From Virgibacillus profundi (GTDB lineage Bacteria > Bacillota > Bacilli > Bacillales > Amphibacillaceae), in assembly GCF_002287375.1 (NCBI RefSeq), contig NZ_NPOA01000003.1, positions 224,268-288,267 on the forward strand: DNA of 64,000 bases, in the 5' to 3' direction. The position numbers and the translations under genes are program-made. Of the stretch, positions 43,996 through 52,163 are shown in pieces. The notes under the pieces were generated by a model, which ran no database searches, had not been told where the DNA came from, and saw only the letters and a program-made list of their open reading frames with translations. The first letter of the stretch is position 1. Every line of letters starts with the position of its first letter.

Positions 43996-44115
43996 TATCG
44001 TCCGGAGCGTAAATATATCTACCGGAGACCGGAAATATCGTCCGGAGCGTAAATACATCAGCCAGAGCTCTGAAACATCAGCCAGAAAGCCGCAACATCA
44101 GCAAAATAATCCAAA
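43996..44115. repeat. Six tandem 20-base degenerate repeats
   Basis: Six consecutive 20-base units starting with TATC or CATC and ending in AAA or AAATA. Units 1 and 3 are identical (TATCGTCCGGAGCGTAAATA); units 4-6 diverge. A seventh partial unit begins at 44116. There is no spacer/repeat split as in CRISPR and no coding potential. Confidence 0.8.
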
Positions 44116-44214
44116 TATCGACGGTTACAAGCTATAATAGAATTATTAATGGAACTTTATATTACATTAACCGTAGTACATACTAGAAATAACATAAGGA
44201 AGCGAGGAAAACCT

Positions 44215-44694
44215 ATGAGACAACCACCAATTAATACGATTGCTCCTGATGCAATAAAAGCCTGGAAAATAACGGCTGCCATTGTTGTTGGGGTATTTTG
44301 GCTATTAACCATTGCGCTTGCAATAATCTCTTCTATTTTTGAATACTCTTATTGGTATGCGGCAATTGCTGCAGCAATTAGTGGTGTATGCACATATTTG
44401 TTTGTGTTTTTGATTCCTAAACTCCGCTTTAGAAGATGGCGCTATGAAGTTTTTGAACAGGAGATATACATACAGCATAGTATCATGATTGTTTCAAGAA
44501 CATTGGTACCAATGATACGTGTACAGCATGTTGATACAAAGCAGGGGCCTGTTTTAAAGAAATACCAGTTGGCCAGTGTTACCATTTCAACTGCAGCTAC
44601 AACTCATGAAATACCTGCACTGCTGGAGGAAGATGCTTCGGAGCTGCGTGACCGGATTTCGATGCTGGCAAGGGTGGATGAAGATGATGTCTAA
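44215..44694 (+). CDS. ydbS: YdbS-type PH-domain membrane protein
   Basis: 159 residues: two hydrophobic segments (about residues 22-44 and 53-73) then a bacterial PH-like domain with RRWRYEVFEQEIYIQHSIMI, VPMIRVQHVDTKQGPVLKKY and a TISTAATTHEIPAL strand. ATG at 44215 has AGGAAGCGAGG upstream. Its 3' end overlaps the YdbT gene. In B. subtilis YdbS and YdbT are membrane proteins acting together; a role in resistance to extracellular toxins has been proposed. Confidence 0.85.
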   Translation: MRQPPINTIAPDAIKAWKITAAIVVGVFWLLTIALAIISSIFEYSYWYAAIAAAISGVCTYLFVFLIPKLRFRRWRYEVFEQEIYIQHSIMIVSRTLVPMIRVQHVDTKQGPVLKKYQLASVTISTAATTHEIPALLEEDASELRDRISMLARVDEDDV

Positions 44695-46105
44695 CGGGGA
44701 GCGTCTGCATCCTGCAGCGATTCTGTTTAATTTTATAAAAGTTATCAAGGAAGCCCTTTTTGCTATTATTCTTGGTTTTATTACCTTTAGGGATGAATCA
44801 TTTTTTTACTTTATTTTAATCTCTTCAGTTTTAGTGATTTTACTGATTATTTATAGTGTCGCATCATGGTACCGTTATACTTATAGAATAGAAGCGGACG
44901 AGCTTCGGGTTGAATATGGAATATTTATCAGAAAGAAGCGGTTTATTTCCATCAATCGTATTCAGTCCATTGATCTAACAGCTGGTGTCATCCATCGAAT
45001 ATTTAATCTTGTAAAAGTAAAAATTGAAACTGCCGGAAGTGGTATGAGTTCGGAGGCTTCATTGACAGCAGTGAAACTTGCAGAAGGAGAACGATTAAGG
45101 AATGAGTTAAAAAAGGAAAGAACTCCTCTGAATGACGTTGAGGAACAGCTGGTTGATGAGGAACCAAGTTATAAAATTTCATTCAAGCGACTATTTCTGG
45201 CAGGCTCCACCTCAGGTAGTATTGGAATAATACTTGCTCTATTTGCTTTTGTTTTCTCAGAGCTGGAACAATTCATCCCGAATCGGTTTTATGATAATAC
45301 AGTAGAGTGGATTATCGGCTTAAGTCTGTTTTTTATCATTGGTTTAAGTATAGTGGTTCTGATTCTTTTATGGTTGTTTGGTATTGCCGGAACCATGATT
45401 AAATACGGGAATTTTACGATAACAAGAAATAAGGATGAGTTATTTATTACCAGGGGGTTACTTGAGAAAAAGCAGTTAACGATACCCTTAAGAAGAATTC
45501 AAGCTGTAGGAATTCAAGAGAGTTTGATTAGACAGCCATTGGGATATGTTACTGTATTTGCTGAGGTTGCCGGTGGGTCTATGGATAAAGGTGAAGAGTT
45601 TTCAACGGTATTATTCCCAATTATGAAGGCCGATGAAGTTGAGGACTTCCTGCAGGAACTTTTGCCTGATTATGCAAAACAGCCGGAGGAGCTAAATCCT
45701 TTACCTAAACGGGCATTGAAATTTTATCTACTTCGCGCCACACTGCCAATAACTTTAATGTTTGCTGCAGTATTGTACTTTTTACCGCCATTCATTTGGA
45801 TCCCTATTGTATTTTTTATTGGTGCATTGTTTTTAGGTTTTCTGCGATTTAAAGATGCCGGGTATGATGTCGAGGGTAAACGATTATTGTTAAGTTACCG
45901 TACCGTCAGTAAAATGACGATGATCATTTATCATAAGCGCATACAGGCATTTGAGAAAAAACAGCATAAAATTCAAAAAGCACAAGAACTTGCAACAATG
46001 AAACTGTCAATAATTGCAGGATTAGGCGGGAAACATTATACGGTAAAAGACATGGAAGAAAGAGATGTTGACTTACTCTCTGACTGGTATTCTTATCGAA
46101 AATAA
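44684..46105 (+). CDS. ydbT: YdbT-type protein with three PH-like domains
   Basis: About 473 residues. Three PH (bPH_2) units occur at about residues 60-150, 235-330 and 390-470; each is preceded by paired membrane helices. Conserved cores are YRIEADELRVEYG..I..KKRFI, ITRNKDELFITRGLLEKKQL and YHKRIQAFEKKQHKIQK. The start lies in an ATGATG pair 8-11 bases before the ydbS stop, with GGGTGGATG upstream. Operon partner of ydbS. Confidence 0.85.
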   Translation: MMSNGERLHPAAILFNFIKVIKEALFAIILGFITFRDESFFYFILISSVLVILLIIYSVASWYRYTYRIEADELRVEYGIFIRKKRFISINRIQSIDLTAGVIHRIFNLVKVKIETAGSGMSSEASLTAVKLAEGERLRNELKKERTPLNDVEEQLVDEEPSYKISFKRLFLAGSTSGSIGIILALFAFVFSELEQFIPNRFYDNTVEWIIGLSLFFIIGLSIVVLILLWLFGIAGTMIKYGNFTITRNKDELFITRGLLEKKQLTIPLRRIQAVGIQESLIRQPLGYVTVFAEVAGGSMDKGEEFSTVLFPIMKADEVEDFLQELLPDYAKQPEELNPLPKRALKFYLLRATLPITLMFAAVLYFLPPFIWIPIVFFIGALFLGFLRFKDAGYDVEGKRLLLSYRTVSKMTMIIYHKRIQAFEKKQHKIQKAQELATMKLSIIAGLGGKHYTVKDMEERDVDLLSDWYSYRK

Positions 46106-46134
46106 AAAAACCTGGTCAGGTGACCAGGTTTTTT
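46104..46134. terminator. Bidirectional terminator
   Basis: AAAACCTGGTCA pairs with TGACCAGGTTTT with A and T flanks; it overlaps the ydbT stop and the rhomboid gene's stop codon region. Confidence 0.85.
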
Positions 46135-46891
46135 AAAATCGGCTCAGCAATCCCAGAACAACCAGAATTCCTAATATAATCCAAAATATATTCTTCTTTA
46201 GTTTGGAAGGGATACGTCTTTTCTTCCAGCGGTTGGGATCAAATTGAATGGAATCATCATCACGATAACGCCGGTTTCTCCAGGGTGAAAAAGGACGTAC
46301 ATTGCTTAATACCAGTGGTGCAATAATAAAACCACCGAAAAAGCCAAAGATATGTGCAGATATGTTGATGTTTGACCGTAGGAATGTCATGATCAAACCA
46401 ATTATAAAAATAGTCATGACAATCTGAGAATTAGCCTGGTCAATTAAAGATTTCCTGAAAGCGATCATGAATACATAAATACCAAATAAACCGAATATAG
46501 CTCCCGAGGCACCTAGGTGCATATAAAAAGCTGTGGGTTCAAAGGCATATGTCGCAATATTACCTGCTATTCCTGCTCCAAAGTAAGCAATAATGAATTT
46601 AAACCTACCAAGCATCTGCTCTAAAGCAGGCCCAAATAAAACGAGTGCAAATGAATTAAATAATGCATGCATTAAATCACCATGGAGAAAAATGGATGTG
46701 ATTAATCTCCAGTACTCCCCATTATGGGTTAAAAGGTTAATTCCAACCCCCCACTGGTATAATTCTAAACCAAATGGCAACTGCAAAAAATTGATAATCA
46801 GCCATAAAAATAAATGTATAATAACTAAACTTGAAACTATTGGGTAAAACTGGATAAACTCCTTCAGGCTTCTTTCATTACGAATAAACAT
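46133..46891 (-). CDS. Rhomboid-family intramembrane serine protease (YdcA-like)
   Basis: 252 residues. The catalytic Ser is in GASGAIFGLFG (about residue 136) and the catalytic His in NISAHIFGFFGGF (about residue 187). Six core membrane helices plus an extra C-terminal helix after a basic loop (RNRRYRDDDSIQFDPNRWKK). HLFLWLIIN, GEYWRLITSIFLHGDLMHALFNSF are typical rhomboid segments. ATG at 46891. It is divergent from acpS, as ydcA is in B. subtilis. Confidence 0.9.
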   Translation of the reverse strand: MFIRNERSLKEFIQFYPIVSSLVIIHLFLWLIINFLQLPFGLELYQWGVGINLLTHNGEYWRLITSIFLHGDLMHALFNSFALVLFGPALEQMLGRFKFIIAYFGAGIAGNIATYAFEPTAFYMHLGASGAIFGLFGIYVFMIAFRKSLIDQANSQIVMTIFIIGLIMTFLRSNINISAHIFGFFGGFIIAPLVLSNVRPFSPWRNRRYRDDDSIQFDPNRWKKRRIPSKLKKNIFWIILGILVVLGLLSRF

Positions 46892-47068
46892 TTGAATCCC
46901 CCAGCAAATTAGTTTTTAATCTATTTAAATTACATGAACCTCCCCTGAAATTCGGGTATTATTATTATTATAATAAGCAATTTATGATCGTATGACCATT
47001 ATTAGCGTACTAAACTATCTATATGTATTGCAATGATATTAATCTTATGAAGAGAAGGGTAAGGGCTT

Positions 47069-47431
47069 ATGATAAAAGGCATAGGAATCGATTTAATAGA
47101 GCTTGATCGTATTAAAGACAGTTTGGAGAAAAATAAGAGGTTTGTTGATCGAATTTTAACACAAAAGGAAAGAGAAGTATTTAATAAACTGCAAAATGAC
47201 CATAGAAAAGTAGAATTTCTTGCAGGAAGGTTTGCTGCAAAGGAAGCATTTGCGAAAGCTACAGGAACGGGAATTGGAAAATTAAGCTTTCAGCATATTG
47301 AGGTATTTGCTAATGAAAAAGGCGCTCCGGAAATAAAGGCAATAGGTTTTGAGGTTGAGAATATATTTGTTTCCATCACGCATTCAAGAGATTATGCTAC
47401 TGCCCAGGTTATCATTGAAGCAAAAACTTAA
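47069..47431 (+). CDS. acpS: Holo-[acyl-carrier-protein] synthase
   Basis: 120 residues. [19 protein letters not shown], then [20 protein letters not shown], and [18 protein letters not shown] are the AcpS motifs (Asp near residue 8 and Glu in AAKEA bind Mg2+). It transfers 4'-phosphopantetheine from CoA to acyl carrier protein. ATG at 47069 with AAGGGTAAGG upstream. The remnant of an NAD(P)HX-repair gene follows. Confidence 0.93.
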   Translation: MIKGIGIDLIELDRIKDSLEKNKRFVDRILTQKEREVFNKLQNDHRKVEFLAGRFAAKEAFAKATGTGIGKLSFQHIEVFANEKGAPEIKAIGFEVENIFVSITHSRDYATAQVIIEAKT

Positions 47432-47499
47432 GACCTTGTATTTAAGCATATTTGCCAAGGTTGTCTCATATATTTTAGTGCGGGTAGGAGGGAACAAAT

Positions 47500-48033
47500 T
47501 GTATATTGTCACCGCAAAAGAAATGTACGATATCGATCATTTCATTATGCATGAAATAGGGGTCGGCGGCAGGCTAATAAAGGGAAATGCAGGCAGAGCC
47601 ATTAATGTAAAAATAGAAGATAGTCTGGATAAAACGAATTAGGTTCTGTGTCTTTAAACTTCTGAACAATGTGTGGGATGGTTTCGTTATTGCACGGAGG
47701 ACATTATTAAACAACGCACACAGGCGTAATTGTCGTACAAGTTATTTCGAGTGGGAAAACTACCAGTGAAGCCCTTTTCCATGAATTTTTTTCCTGAAAA
47801 TATGGGGACTCACCCTACCGTAGTGCAAGAGGAGGTGTTCGTTTCGGATGTGCTTACAGGCATTGTTTTAGCAACAGTTTCGGCAAGCAAAAGGTATTTT
47901 CCAGGCTTTATGTAACGTTTGTTTTATTCATGGAAAGTCAGCAGATCTATTAGTTTGGGAAAAAACATTCCTATTTATGATTTAATGGCATGTAATTGAT
48001 GGTATTTCAAGTGTATATCGTACATTTTCTTGA
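47500..48033 (+). pseudogene. nnr: Decayed bifunctional NAD(P)H-hydrate repair gene (nnr) remnant
   Basis: A TTG at 47500 behind TAGGAGG opens a frame YIVTAKEMYDIDHFIM, the N-terminus of the YjeF/NnrE epimerase domain, ending at a stop at 47642. Further on come pieces of the C-terminal dehydratase domain in shifting frames: SDVLTGIVLA (usual GTGDVLTGI, about 47846-47880), CNVCFIHGKSADLL (about 47912-47955), and VIDGISSVYRTFS with a stop at 48031-48033, like the family's C-terminus. The intact gene is about 1.5 kb, so about 1 kb has been lost. Acquired stops and shifts show it is non-functional. Confidence 0.75.
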
Positions 48034-48087
48034 TAATTGCGGGATAAAGTTCCCTTTGTTTTGAACTGAGACAAGGGAGATATGTCC

Positions 48088-49107
48088 ATGAAAAAAATGT
48101 TAGGTATTTGGGGAGCAATTGTTTTAGGTTCTATTTTAGTTTTATCTGCATGTGGCGAAAAGTCCCAGGAGGATGTTGTTGAGAAACTTCAGGAAAATCT
48201 AGAGGATATGGATGGTTATAAAGCTAAAGCAGAAATGGCAATGAATACAGGGCAGGAAGAGCAAAAGTTTAATATAGATATTTGGCATAAGAAAGATAAT
48301 TTTTACCGGGTTGCATTGGAAAACAACCAGGACGAAAAAGGTAGCCAGGTTATTTTGAAAAATGAAGATGGTGTGTTTGTCTTAACACCCGCTTTGAATA
48401 AGAGTTTTAAGTTTCAAACAGAATGGCCGGATAACAGCAGTCAGCCATACCTTTATCAATCACTTGTAAATGATGTTTTAAAAGATACGGAAGCAGAATT
48501 TGAGGCAACTGATTCTGAGTATATCTTTAAAACAAAGACAAATTACCAAAGTAATAACAATCTGCCATTTCAGGAGATTCACTTTGATAAAAAAACATTT
48601 ACACCTACTCTTGTAAAAGTACTTGATAAAGATAGAAAAGCTTTGGTTGAGGTGAAATTCTCAGACTTTAATACGGATCCAACGTTTGAAAAAGATGATT
48701 TTACCATGGAGAAAAATATGGCAAGTGCGACGATCGATACCCCGGTATCAGGGGAGCCTGCAGATCAATCTTCGCTCACAGTCTTTTTACCGGAGTATAT
48801 GGCTGGTGCTGAATTAACCGCAAAAAAAGAAGTAGATCTTGAAAGTGGAAAGCGTGTTATTCTCACGTTTACCGGTGAAAAGAATTTTACACTGGTTGAA
48901 GAAACTGCTGAAGTTCTACCAACCTTGTCCATGCCAAAAGAAGTGAATGGGGATATCGTGAATCTTGGGTCTACAGTAGCAGCACTTTCGGAAAATAAGA
49001 TTGAGTGGAGTCTTGATGGCGTTGATTTCGTATTAGCCAGTGATGAATTAACGAGGGAAGAATTAATTCAGGTAGCCCAATCAGTCCAGGGTCAAGAAGT
49101 GAAGTAA
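48088..49107 (+). CDS. ydcC: LolA-like outer-surface lipoprotein (YdcC)
   Basis: About 339 residues. A signal ending in ILVLSACGEK is a lipobox. The body resembles LolA/YdcC: VVEKLQENLEDMDGYKAKAE, then beta strands such as NIDIWHKKDNFYRVAL, VFVLTPALNKSFKF, and FQEIHFDKKTFTPTLVKVL. YdcC lies in the same place in B. subtilis. Its biochemical role is unknown; it has a link to sporulation in Bacillus. ATG at 48088 is 9 bases after AAGGGA; ATG at 48082 is too close. Confidence 0.87.
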   Translation: MKKMLGIWGAIVLGSILVLSACGEKSQEDVVEKLQENLEDMDGYKAKAEMAMNTGQEEQKFNIDIWHKKDNFYRVALENNQDEKGSQVILKNEDGVFVLTPALNKSFKFQTEWPDNSSQPYLYQSLVNDVLKDTEAEFEATDSEYIFKTKTNYQSNNNLPFQEIHFDKKTFTPTLVKVLDKDRKALVEVKFSDFNTDPTFEKDDFTMEKNMASATIDTPVSGEPADQSSLTVFLPEYMAGAELTAKKEVDLESGKRVILTFTGEKNFTLVEETAEVLPTLSMPKEVNGDIVNLGSTVAALSENKIEWSLDGVDFVLASDELTREELIQVAQSVQGQEVK

Positions 49108-49116
49108 ATGAAAAAG

Positions 49117-49158
49117 TGGCAAGCAGGCTCACGTACAGAGAGGGGGTCTGCTTTTTTA
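49117..49158 (+). terminator. Terminator after ydcC
   Basis: AAGCAG.C... pairs with G.CTGCTT, followed by a T run (TTTTTTA). The alr gene that follows ydcC in B. subtilis is absent; the gap 49108-49455 holds only this and a promoter. Confidence 0.65.
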
Positions 49159-49376
49159 TTAGCATTAAATGAAAAACCAAGCATATATTTAACTGGAGTG
49201 GATGGTTAATTTGCAGGTGGGAGATTGACTCAAACTATAATGAATTGGAAAATATTCTACGCATAAATAAGAAAGTTTTTAAAATGCAATATCTAGGACA
49301 TTATATTTATATACCCCAAAAAAATGAGAATAAACGACAAAAAGCATATTTTTTATAAAAAAATATGGAGAACCCT

Positions 49377-49405
49377 TTGCAAACGTGTGGATTCAATGAT
49401 ATTAT
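49377..49405 (+). promoter_or_regulatory. SigA-type promoter for ndoAI-ndoA
   Basis: TTGCAA (49377-49382), 17 bases, TATTAT (49400-49405): four or five of six matches at each element, 51 bases before the ndoAI start. Confidence 0.5.
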
Positions 49406-49455
49406 TATAATGAATTTCATATTGTTCGTTCAACAGTTGGCGGAGGTGCATGGTT

Positions 49456-49740
49456 TTGTCAGAGAGCTTGCAGGAGATCTTAGTAAAATTACCAAAAAAC
49501 CTATTAAATGAGGTGGATGGATTAATGAAATATGAAAATAGTGACTTAAGTGATTTCATATGTCAGGCAACCAGGAACTATTTGCAGCATAAAAAAGATG
49601 AGCATATACAGCAATTTCGTGAAACAATGCAAAGAGGATACGAAGAAATGGGCCGCATTAATCTAACAATCGCATCAGAAGCTTTTCAAGCCGAAGAGGA
49701 GGCTGAAAACACCTTAGAGCGCTCTGTGATCGGGGTGTAA
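49456..49740 (+). CDS. ndoAI: EndoAI antitoxin (MazE-type, ribbon-helix-helix)
   Basis: 95 residues. The N-terminal RHH domain ([16 protein letters not shown], then [16 protein letters not shown]) is followed by the toxin-binding helix with [20 protein letters not shown] and [16 protein letters not shown] at 49456 matches the usual start of the family (M-S-E-S) and has GGAGGT 8 bases upstream; the in-frame ATG at 49450 is too close to that site. It neutralises the EndoA RNase encoded next. Confidence 0.9.
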   Translation: MSESLQEILVKLPKNLLNEVDGLMKYENSDLSDFICQATRNYLQHKKDEHIQQFRETMQRGYEEMGRINLTIASEAFQAEEEAENTLERSVIGV

Positions 49741-49744
49741 TAAT

Positions 49745-50104
49745 TTGATCGTTCAAAGAGGCGAAGTATATTTCGCTGACTTATCCCCTGTCGTCGGATC
49801 AGAGCAGGGAGGCGTACGCCCGGTATTGATCCTGCAAAATGATATTGGAAATCGGTTTAGCCCAACGGTTATTGTAGCGGCGATAACAGCTCAGATACAA
49901 AAGGCTAAATTGCCAACACATGTAGAAATTAACGCAAAACGTTATGGGTTTGATCGGAATTCTGTTATTTTGCTGGAACAGATCCGTACGCTGGATAAGC
50001 AACGACTAACAGATAAAATTACCAAGCTAGATAAAGAAATGATGAAAAAAATAGATCAGGCATTAGAAATAAGTCTCGGACTTAAAGATATGTATGATCA
50101 TTAA
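49745..50104 (+). CDS. ndoA: EndoA (MazF) mRNA interferase toxin
   Basis: 119 residues. Very close to B. subtilis Endo[59 protein letters not shown] and [17 protein letters not shown]. EndoA/MazF of Bacillus cuts RNA at UACAU. TTG start at 49745 with a GGGGTG site 8 bases upstream. It overlaps functionally with ndoAI and is followed by its own terminator. Confidence 0.95.
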   Translation: MIVQRGEVYFADLSPVVGSEQGGVRPVLILQNDIGNRFSPTVIVAAITAQIQKAKLPTHVEINAKRYGFDRNSVILLEQIRTLDKQRLTDKITKLDKEMMKKIDQALEISLGLKDMYDH

Positions 50105-50106
50105 GT

Positions 50107-50140
50107 AATACTCTTGTTAATAAATACAGGAGTATTTTTT
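50107..50140 (+). terminator. Terminator between ndoA and rsbR
   Basis: AATACTC (50107-50113) pairs with GAGTATT (50130-50136), followed by TTTTT. It should separate the toxin-antitoxin unit from the rsb operon. Confidence 0.75.
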
Positions 50141-50324
50141 GTTTGGACTTTTTTCCTGCCCAAACATTGGAACACTACCTTCATTAGTGTATGTTTTTTT
50201 GTTTAATTATGTTTATGATATAATTGAAAAAATACGCTACCTAAAATTTGACTATATTATTTGCAGAAAAGTTGTTTACATGTAACAATATTCATAATTA
50301 TATAACTATCAATGGAGGTAAACC

Positions 50325-51194
50325 ATGGATGAGAAATTTAAAAAAATAGTGATTGAAAACAGTGATACGATTGTTCAAATGTGGATGGAGGAAGTCAATT
50401 CATTAAAGAATATCAATTACACGGCGACTATTTCTGATGAATTATTTGAAAGCACAAATAGAGAGTTTGTAAATGTTATTTTCTCAAGTATTACAAATCG
50501 GGGCACATCAAATTCTGTGGAAGTATTCTCAGAAAAGATTATTAATCTTGGATGGCCCTTAAGCTATATCACAGATGGTTTGCAGGTTTTCAGAAGAGTT
50601 ACCGCAGACTATATACTCACGCAGTCAGAGAAGGTGGACTCCAATCACTTTTCCAATATATTAAAAAGTGTGGATTTATGGGTGGAGCCGCTGATCCGTC
50701 AACTGGTTAACGAGTATTCAGGAAGCTGGGAGCATATCGTTTCCTTGCAGCGGGTAGCTCTGCAGGAATTATCTGCACCTCTTATTCCTGTGATGGATAA
50801 GATTACGATCATGCCATTAATCGGAACAATTGACACAGAACGAGCAAAATTAATTATGGAAAATCTGCTTGAAGGTGTGATTAAACATAATTCAGAGGTT
50901 GTTTTAATGGATATTACAGGTGTTCCAGTTGTTGATACAATGGTTGCGCACCATATTATCCAGGCTGCTGAAGCAGTGCGTTTAATTGGATCTACCTGCA
51001 TTCTTGTTGGTATCCGTCCGGAAATAGCTCAAACCATTGTAAATCTGGGTATCGATCTGGGGAAATTCCCGACAAAAAGCTCATTGAAAAAAGGGTTTAC
51101 AAGTGCTCTTGAGATCACCAACCGCAAAGTTGTTGATCTTGAAAGTAAAGAGGCAAGTATTGAGAAGATGATCGATTCATTACAAGGGGAGTGA
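50325..51194 (+). CDS. rsbR: Stressosome co-antagonist RsbR
   Basis: 289 residues. An N-terminal helical non-haem-globin-like sensor (residues 1-135) is followed by a STAS domain (about 150-270) with VVLMDITGVPVVDTMVAHHI, which includes the phosphorylatable Thr, and GSTCILVGIRPEIAQTIVNL. RsbR with RsbS forms the large stressosome particle that holds the kinase RsbT. ATG with GGAGG 8 bases upstream. Only one RsbR paralogue is seen in the window. Confidence 0.93.
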   Translation: MDEKFKKIVIENSDTIVQMWMEEVNSLKNINYTATISDELFESTNREFVNVIFSSITNRGTSNSVEVFSEKIINLGWPLSYITDGLQVFRRVTADYILTQSEKVDSNHFSNILKSVDLWVEPLIRQLVNEYSGSWEHIVSLQRVALQELSAPLIPVMDKITIMPLIGTIDTERAKLIMENLLEGVIKHNSEVVLMDITGVPVVDTMVAHHIIQAAEAVRLIGSTCILVGIRPEIAQTIVNLGIDLGKFPTKSSLKKGFTSALEITNRKVVDLESKEASIEKMIDSLQGE

Positions 51195-51200
51195 TCAAAC

Positions 51201-51557
51201 TTGAGAATACCTATTTTGAAATTACATCATTATTTATTAATCTCTATTCAAACAGAAATGGATGATAATACTGCCATTCAATTTCAAGAAGATTTACTTG
51301 ATAAAATTCATAAAAGTGGTTCAACAGGTGTAGTGATTGATCTAACATCTGTAGATATTATTGATTCGTTTATTGCAAAGGTACTGGGTGATGTAGTAAC
51401 AATGTCAGATTTAATGGGAGCGAAAGTAGTTCTGACCGGAATTCAACCGGCAGTGGCAATGACGCTGATTGATCTTGGTATTCATATGAAAAATGTCCCA
51501 ACAGCTCTTGATTTGGAACAAGGACTGATCAAACTTCATCAGGAATTGGGGGTCTAG
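51201..51557 (+). CDS. rsbS: Stressosome protein RsbS
   Basis: 118 residues, a single STAS domain: [40 protein letters not shown] (with the Ser phosphorylated by RsbT) and [23 protein letters not shown] start behind AAGGGGA; it follows rsbR by 6 bases. RsbS is the main scaffold and antagonist of RsbT. Confidence 0.93.
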   Translation: MRIPILKLHHYLLISIQTEMDDNTAIQFQEDLLDKIHKSGSTGVVIDLTSVDIIDSFIAKVLGDVVTMSDLMGAKVVLTGIQPAVAMTLIDLGIHMKNVPTALDLEQGLIKLHQELGV

Positions 51558-51559
51558 CC

Positions 51560-51961
51560 ATGAAACCTCAATCCTGTGTGAATATTAATAAAGAGTGGGA
51601 TATCGTTGGTGCCAGACAAGTAGGCCGTGATATGGCAAAAAAACTCGGTTTTGGTACGGTTGATCAGGCACGGATAGCAACAGCGATATCAGAGTTAGCT
51701 CGTAATATATACTTATATGCCGATAGTGGACAGATCTGCTTTGAGGTAATTGAAAATATGCAACAGCAAGGTATATGTATGACTGCTATTGACACAGGTC
51801 CCGGAATTGAAGATATCAGCCAGGTCATGCAGGATGGCTATACAACATCCGGAGGGCTGGGTGCTGGTCTTCCTGGGGTGAAACGCTTGATGGACGAGTT
51901 TGATTTGAAGTCTGAAGAAGGTAAGGGAACCAAAATAAAAGCTGTTAAATGGCTTAGATAA
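51560..51961 (+). CDS. rsbT: Serine/threonine kinase RsbT
   Basis: 133 residues of GHKL-type switch kinase: ATAISELARNIYLYAD (N box), DTGPGIEDI (G1), GGLGAGLPGVKRLMDEF (G2). On stress it phosphorylates RsbS and RsbR, leaves the complex and activates RsbU. ATG 2 bases after the rsbS stop, with GGGGG upstream. A strong hairpin follows its stop. Confidence 0.93.
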   Translation: MKPQSCVNINKEWDIVGARQVGRDMAKKLGFGTVDQARIATAISELARNIYLYADSGQICFEVIENMQQQGICMTAIDTGPGIEDISQVMQDGYTTSGGLGAGLPGVKRLMDEFDLKSEEGKGTKIKAVKWLR

Positions 51962-51966
51962 AACAA

Positions 51967-52006
51967 CTAAACTAACATGCAGTGGCTTCCACTGATGTTA
52001 GTTTAG
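51967..52006. terminator. Strong hairpin in the rsbT-rsbU gap
   Basis: CTAAACTAACAT-g-CAGTGG (51967-51985) pairs with CCACTGATGTTAGTTTAG (51989-52006): 18 pairs, one bulged G and a 3-base loop. No T run follows (CTCATGC), so it may be an attenuator, RNA processing site or protein-binding element rather than a classical terminator. Confidence 0.6.
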
Positions 52007-52163
52007 CTCATGCAAATCAGAAAGTACTACAGGACTAAGTATTTCCAGAGATTGCGGCGAATACAGTCGACTACCTTTAAAACGGGAAATTAAAAGAGAT
52101 AATGTTGTGTCATAGAGCACAACAATTAAATACGAGATTATTTTTGAACAGGGGGATAATTGG

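Noticed and set aside
43996-44115. CRISPR array
   Set aside because: The repeat period is 20 with no alternation of constant repeats and unique spacers, and no cas genes are present.
47349-47642. Long frame overlapping the end of acpS as one gene
   Set aside because: Only the part from the TTG at 47500 resembles a protein (NnrE N-terminus) and has a ribosome site; the upstream part is the acpS coding sequence in another frame.
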